Shown here one piece after another: positions 50,941 to 54,416 of a stretch of DNA of 54,416 nucleotides. The stretch's first letter is position 1; each line of letters opens with the position of its first letter. Location of the stretch: positions 1-54,416 of the forward strand of contig JAQUYF010000006.1 in NCBI GenBank assembly GCA_028691975.1, in the 5' to 3' direction. The notes below the pieces were generated by a model, which did no database searches, was not told the origin of the DNA, and saw only the letters and a program-made list of their open reading frames with translations. Position numbers and translations under genes: made by a program. The stretch comes from Bacteroidales bacterium (GTDB lineage Bacteria > Bacteroidota > Bacteroidia > Bacteroidales > UBA932).

Positions 50941-51924
50941 ATGAAAAAAAAGGTTGCACTGATATATGGAGGAGATTCTTCTGAGGTGGAGATTTCCATT
51001 ATGAGTGGGAAGCATGTTGCAGCAAATTTAGACAGATCAAAATTCGAAGTTTACGAGATATTGCTCCGAGGAGCTGACTGGAGCCTGTGCGCTCCCGATT
51101 CGGAAAAAGCTGTTCCGGTGGCTCAGGTTGACAAGACTGATTTTTCCGTCACTTTTGACGGCAGGAAAGTCAAATTTGATGTTGCTTTTATCATGATTCA
51201 CGGTACTCCCGGAGAAAACGGCTTGCTGCAGGGCTATTTGGAGATGATGGGGATTCCCTTTACGACGTGTTCATCATACGTTTCTACCCTTACCTTTGAT
51301 AAGTATGCATGTAAAGCGTTTTTGAGGGATACGGGGATAAAGATGGCGCGGGAGGCATATTTGCGCAAGGGAGATTATTATGATGTGAATGATATCGTTG
51401 CGCGTTTGGGCTTGCCTCTGTTTGTAAAGCCGAGTGACGGGGGAAGCAGCTTCGGAATTACAAAGGTCAAGAAGCGTGAAGATCTCTCTGTTGCGATAAA
51501 AGAGGCCTTTAAAGAGGGCGAGACGGTACTTGTAGAGGAGTTTATTCCAGGTCGGGAGATGACTGAGGGAGTCTTCTCTTCCAAAGGAGAGATTGTCACA
51601 CTGCCGGTTACGGAGATTATTTCGCACAATGAGTTTTTCGATTACGAAGCCAAATACCTCGGTAAGAGTGATGAGGTTTGTCCTGCCGATATTTCCGGGC
51701 AGGTAGCGATGGAGATAGAGGAGTTGACTCACAGGATTTACCACCATTTCGGCTGTAAGGGGCTTGTCCGGATGGATTATATCTTAAATGGAGAGGATGT
51801 CTATTTTCTTGAGATTAATACTGTTCCCGGTATGACCAAAATGAGCCTCGTACCACAGCAGGTACGGGTTGCGGGAATGGATATGCAGCAATTTTTTACG
51901 ACATTGCTCGAAGAGGTACTGTGA
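50941..51924 (+). CDS. ddl: D-alanine--D-alanine ligase
   Basis: ATP-grasp enzyme making the D-Ala-D-Ala dipeptide for peptidoglycan. It has 327 residues. VALIYGGDSSEVEISIMSGK is the N-terminal substrate site; IHGTPGENGLLQGYLEMMGI follows; LFVKPSDGGSSFGITKVK and VLVEEFIPGREMTEGVF form the ATP clamp; CKGLVRMDYIL and FLEINTVPGMTKMSLVPQQ hold the metal ligands. The stop TGA shares one base with the prmC ATG. Confidence 0.96.
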   Translation: MKKKVALIYGGDSSEVEISIMSGKHVAANLDRSKFEVYEILLRGADWSLCAPDSEKAVPVAQVDKTDFSVTFDGRKVKFDVAFIMIHGTPGENGLLQGYLEMMGIPFTTCSSYVSTLTFDKYACKAFLRDTGIKMAREAYLRKGDYYDVNDIVARLGLPLFVKPSDGGSSFGITKVKKREDLSVAIKEAFKEGETVLVEEFIPGREMTEGVFSSKGEIVTLPVTEIISHNEFFDYEAKYLGKSDEVCPADISGQVAMEIEELTHRIYHHFGCKGLVRMDYILNGEDVYFLEINTVPGMTKMSLVPQQVRVAGMDMQQFFTTLLEEVL

Positions 51925-52874
51925 TGACTTATAAGGTATTCATAGAAATGTCTTCCGGAGTACTTGCCAAACTGTATCCGGCACCTGAGGCAAAGGCATT
52001 GGCCGTGAGACTGCTCTCCACATTCTTGAAAATACCTGACTACAAGTATATTTCAGAGCCTGATCGGAGGATTCCCACAGATAAAGTAGCTCTTTTACAG
52101 GAGGCCGTATTTCATCTTTCGCACGGTCGTCCTTTACAGTATGTACTTGGCTGCGCCGAATTTGCAGGGTTGACCTTCAAAGTTGGTGAGGGTGTGCTTA
52201 TTCCGCGTCCCGAGACCGAAGAGCTGTTCAACATTGTGGCGGATGATTGTGACCGCATGCTTGCGCAGTGGGAAGACGAGGTTGAGGATGGCTCTGAGGA
52301 TGAGGCAGCGTATGACGATGCAGAGCAATATGATAGTCCTGATGAGGAAGAAGAGGTCATTGAAGTAGGGGATAAGGAGCTGAATATCTTGGATATATGT
52401 ACAGGTTCAGGATGTCTTGCCTATACTTTGGCCGCAGAGTTTCCCGAGGCTCAGGTGTATGGATGCGATATTTCCGATGAAGCATTGAAATTTGCCTGCA
52501 AGCAGAAAATAAAACTCTCAGGTGCTCGTCCTGTCTTTTTTAAGGCAGATGTACTCGGTGTTCCACCTGCAGGGCTTCCAAAATTTGATATAATTGTATC
52601 CAACCCGCCTTATGTCACGGAGAGCGAAAAGGCTTTGATGCGCGCAAATGTACTTGAGTATGAGCCGTCTATCGCGCTTTTTGTGCCCGATGAAGATCCG
52701 CTGAAGTTTTATAAAGCGATAAAGCAGTGGGCTATGGTGCTTCTCAGGGATGGAGGTAAATGCTATATGGAAATCAATGAAAAGTTCGGTCGTCAGGTAG
52801 TGGAGATGTTTCCGGGAGGGGAAGTGATGAAAGATATAAACGATAAAGACAGATTTGTGGTATGGCAAAAGTAA
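51924..52874 (+). CDS. prmC: Peptide chain release factor glutamine methyltransferase, with acidic insert
   Basis: N5-methylates the GGQ glutamine of release factors. It has 316 residues from ATG 51924 (overlapping the ddl stop; GTG 51921 is an alternative). The N-terminal helical domain ends in GRPLQYVLGCAEFAGLTF and VLIPRPETEELF. The methyltransferase domain has ILDICTGSGCLAYTLAAEF and the catalytic NPPY (227-230) in IIVSNPPYVTESEKALM. Between them, ~34 residues (52269-52370) contain 18 Asp/Glu, an insert absent from E. coli PrmC (277 residues). radA starts 12 bases before its stop ends. Confidence 0.93.
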   Translation: MTYKVFIEMSSGVLAKLYPAPEAKALAVRLLSTFLKIPDYKYISEPDRRIPTDKVALLQEAVFHLSHGRPLQYVLGCAEFAGLTFKVGEGVLIPRPETEELFNIVADDCDRMLAQWEDEVEDGSEDEAAYDDAEQYDSPDEEEEVIEVGDKELNILDICTGSGCLAYTLAAEFPEAQVYGCDISDEALKFACKQKIKLSGARPVFFKADVLGVPPAGLPKFDIIVSNPPYVTESEKALMRANVLEYEPSIALFVPDEDPLKFYKAIKQWAMVLLRDGGKCYMEINEKFGRQVVEMFPGGEVMKDINDKDRFVVWQK

Positions 52875-54244
52875 CTACAACATGGTTTTGCTCTTCCTGC
52901 GGCAATGAAAGCTCGAAATGGATGGGACGCTGTCCCGCATGTGGGGAGTGGAATACGATGGTGGAAGAGCCTAAGGTGAAGCAGAATGCTTCAGCGTCTC
53001 CTTCGCGCAATCAGGCTTTTCTTAATGCGCAAGATGCCAAGCCTCAGCAGCTTGACGGGATTACATTTAGTGAAGACAACAGATTTTCACTCGGCAACGC
53101 CGAGCTGGATCGTATATTGGGAGGCGGAATGGTCGAGGGATCGATGATACTGATAGGCGGTGAGCCGGGAATAGGCAAGTCCACGCTCTCATTGCAAATA
53201 CCTCTGCATTGTCAGAATCTTAGGACTCTGTATGTGTCCGGAGAGGAGAGTCCCAAGCAGATCAAGTTGAGAGCCAATCGTTTGGGAGGAGATGACAAGC
53301 AGTGCTATGTGTTGAGCGAGACGCTTTTAGAGAATATACTTGTGCAGGCGCGAGAGATTAAACCTGCACTTTTGATAATCGACTCTATTCAGACAATATT
53401 CAGTCAGTCAATCGAGTCTTCTGCCGGCAGTGTATCGCAAGTCAGGGAGTGTGCATCGGCTCTGTTGCGCTACGCAAAGGAAAGTAACACACCTGTTATA
53501 TTAATAGGCCATATCACAAAAGAAGGGTCGATTGCAGGTCCGAAGATTTTGGAGCACATTGTGGATGTCGTGCTTCAGTTCGAAGGGGATACGCGGGGGT
53601 CATATCGTATTTTGCGAAGCATAAAGAACAGGTTCGGCTCTACTGATGAACTAGCTGTCTTTGAGATGACCGGGGCGGGGCTGCGGGAAGTGAGCAACCC
53701 TTCGGAAATGTTGATTCCGATGCATCAGGACGATCTGAGCGGCATCGCTATCAGTGCCATGATAGATGGTACGCGTCCGTTCCTGATTGAAATCCAGTCG
53801 CTTGTCAGTACTGCAGCTTACGGTACGCCGCAACGCTCTGCAACAGGCTTTGACGTGCGGAGGCTTAATATGCTTCTGGCCGTTTTAGAGAAGAGATCAG
53901 GTTTTAAGCTTGCAGCAAAAGATGTCTTTCTGAATATCGCCGGAGGGCTTAGAGTTACCGATCCTGCCTGCGATCTTGCAATTGTGGCAGCGGTACTTTC
54001 ATCAAACTTCGACCTATACATAGAGCCGTCTGTCTGCTTTGCCGCAGAGGTTGGCCTTAGCGGAGAAATTCGTCCCGTAAGTCAGGTAGAACGCCGTATT
54101 GCCGAGGCGGAAAAGCTCGGCTTTAAGCAGATTTACATCTCTTCCTTCAACAAAGAAAGTTCCTTTGCCAAGACTAAGGCGGGTGAAATAATTGTTACCG
54201 CCGTATCCGACATCCCTTCTCTCTGCAAGAAGTTGTTCAAGTAG
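52862..54244 (+). CDS. radA: DNA repair protein RadA
   Basis: RecA-like ATPase that drives branch migration in recombination. It has 460 residues. The zinc finger is CSSCGNESSKWMGRCPACGEW (10-30) described here by its cysteines 10, 13, 24 and 27; Walker A is GGEPGIGKST (99-108); the RadA motif KNRFG is at 255-259; the C-terminal Lon-like domain has GFDVRRLNMLLAVLEKRSG and LNIAGGLRVTDPACDLA, ending VGLSGEIRPVSQVERRIAEA. It overlaps prmC by 13 bases and ends the unit. Confidence 0.95.
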   Translation: MAKVTTTWFCSSCGNESSKWMGRCPACGEWNTMVEEPKVKQNASASPSRNQAFLNAQDAKPQQLDGITFSEDNRFSLGNAELDRILGGGMVEGSMILIGGEPGIGKSTLSLQIPLHCQNLRTLYVSGEESPKQIKLRANRLGGDDKQCYVLSETLLENILVQAREIKPALLIIDSIQTIFSQSIESSAGSVSQVRECASALLRYAKESNTPVILIGHITKEGSIAGPKILEHIVDVVLQFEGDTRGSYRILRSIKNRFGSTDELAVFEMTGAGLREVSNPSEMLIPMHQDDLSGIAISAMIDGTRPFLIEIQSLVSTAAYGTPQRSATGFDVRRLNMLLAVLEKRSGFKLAAKDVFLNIAGGLRVTDPACDLAIVAAVLSSNFDLYIEPSVCFAAEVGLSGEIRPVSQVERRIAEAEKLGFKQIYISSFNKESSFAKTKAGEIIVTAVSDIPSLCKKLFK

Positions 54245-54267
54245 GCCCCGGAACAGACTCTTTTTTT
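54233..54267 (+). terminator. Weak terminator after radA
   Basis: TTGTTC (54233-54238) pairs with GAACAG (54251-54256, one G-T pair), followed after four bases by seven T (54261-54267). The left arm overlaps the last radA codons. The loop is long and the stem short. Confidence 0.4.
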
Positions 54268-54355
54268 GCGAATTAAATATTAATTGTCATTAGTGTCCAC
54301 TAAAAAATCATAAAAGTTCTTTGAAAATATTGAAAGTTAGGATGTTACAAGGGTT

Positions 54356-54404
54356 TTTGGAGTCAACGGACTTGAATTCATAACTTTGCCAATCATTCGA
54401 TTGG
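54356..54404 (+). promoter_or_regulatory. Promoter and 5' hairpin for a gene beyond the right edge
   Basis: TTTG at 54356-54359, 21 bases, TAACTTTG at 54381-54388. Immediately after it, CCAATC (54389-54394) and GATTGG (54399-54404) form a 6-bp hairpin with a four-base loop, the same arrangement as the rplM promoter and leader. The rest of the tail (54268-54355) is AT rich with nothing else recognised. Confidence 0.6.
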
Positions 54405-54416
54405 CTCATGTACAAT

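Overview
The window is a dense chromosomal stretch of a Bacteroidetes genome, most likely order Bacteroidales. Evidence for this includes the recurring promoter pattern TTG/TTTG, 19-21 bases, TAnnTTTG; weak or absent Shine-Dalgarno sequences; the cell-shape gene order purH-mreB-mreC-mreD-mrdA-rodA; a fused DAHP synthase/chorismate mutase; the Bacteroidetes-type RicT followed by a GldH-like lipoprotein; single-chain GcvP; and PorT-like outer-membrane barrels. I cannot assign a genus. I see no insertion sequence, prophage, CRISPR array, tRNA or rRNA gene, so this is core rather than accessory DNA.

Layout. 1-3330: end of pfkA, then rplM-rpsI and rpsB-tsf, each preceded by a leader with strong hairpin potential, closed by a terminator. 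3354-5806: kbl and a lipoprotein alkaline phosphatase, closed by a terminator. 5861-12417: a TetR repressor, TolC, membrane-fusion protein, AcrB-type RND permease and PII-like protein in one operon. 12440-14441: thioredoxin, a small outer-membrane barrel and a trans-polyprenyl diphosphate synthase. 14428-20687 (minus strand): TPR protein, U32 hydroxylase-like protein, holB, ricT, gldH and trmB as one overlapping operon. 20677-24215: small Bacteroidales conserved genes and hemW. 24222-27348: an isolated frdC facing away from pyrH-frr-aroF. 27353-31145: ybaK-like deacylase, pgk, an rRNA-methyltransferase-like gene and lgt. 31185-34747: a secreted barrel-like protein, smpB, miaA and an SGNH hydrolase. 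34734-44757 (minus strand): purH, mreBCD, mrdA and rodA, then gcvP. 44789-48466: ispD, an Lrp-family regulator and topA. 48539-54244: PBP1A-type transglycosylase/transpeptidase, ddl, prmC and radA. The last 170 bases hold a consensus promoter with a hairpin for a gene beyond the edge.

Functional themes are translation (ribosomal proteins, EF-Ts, RRF, SmpB, MiaA, TrmB, PrmC), peptidoglycan and rod-shape synthesis (MreBCD, PBP2, RodA, PBP1A, Ddl) and envelope export. The most unusual items are non-coding or structural: a 103-base multi-branched inverted-repeat element between lrp and topA, a 27-base perfect palindrome inside the polyprenyl synthase gene, the hairpin leaders of the ribosomal operons, an acidic insert in PrmC, an frdC without frdA/frdB, and a run of convergent gene pairs that overlap or abut. 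I found no convincing new multi-gene system; the branched element is the best candidate for something undescribed.
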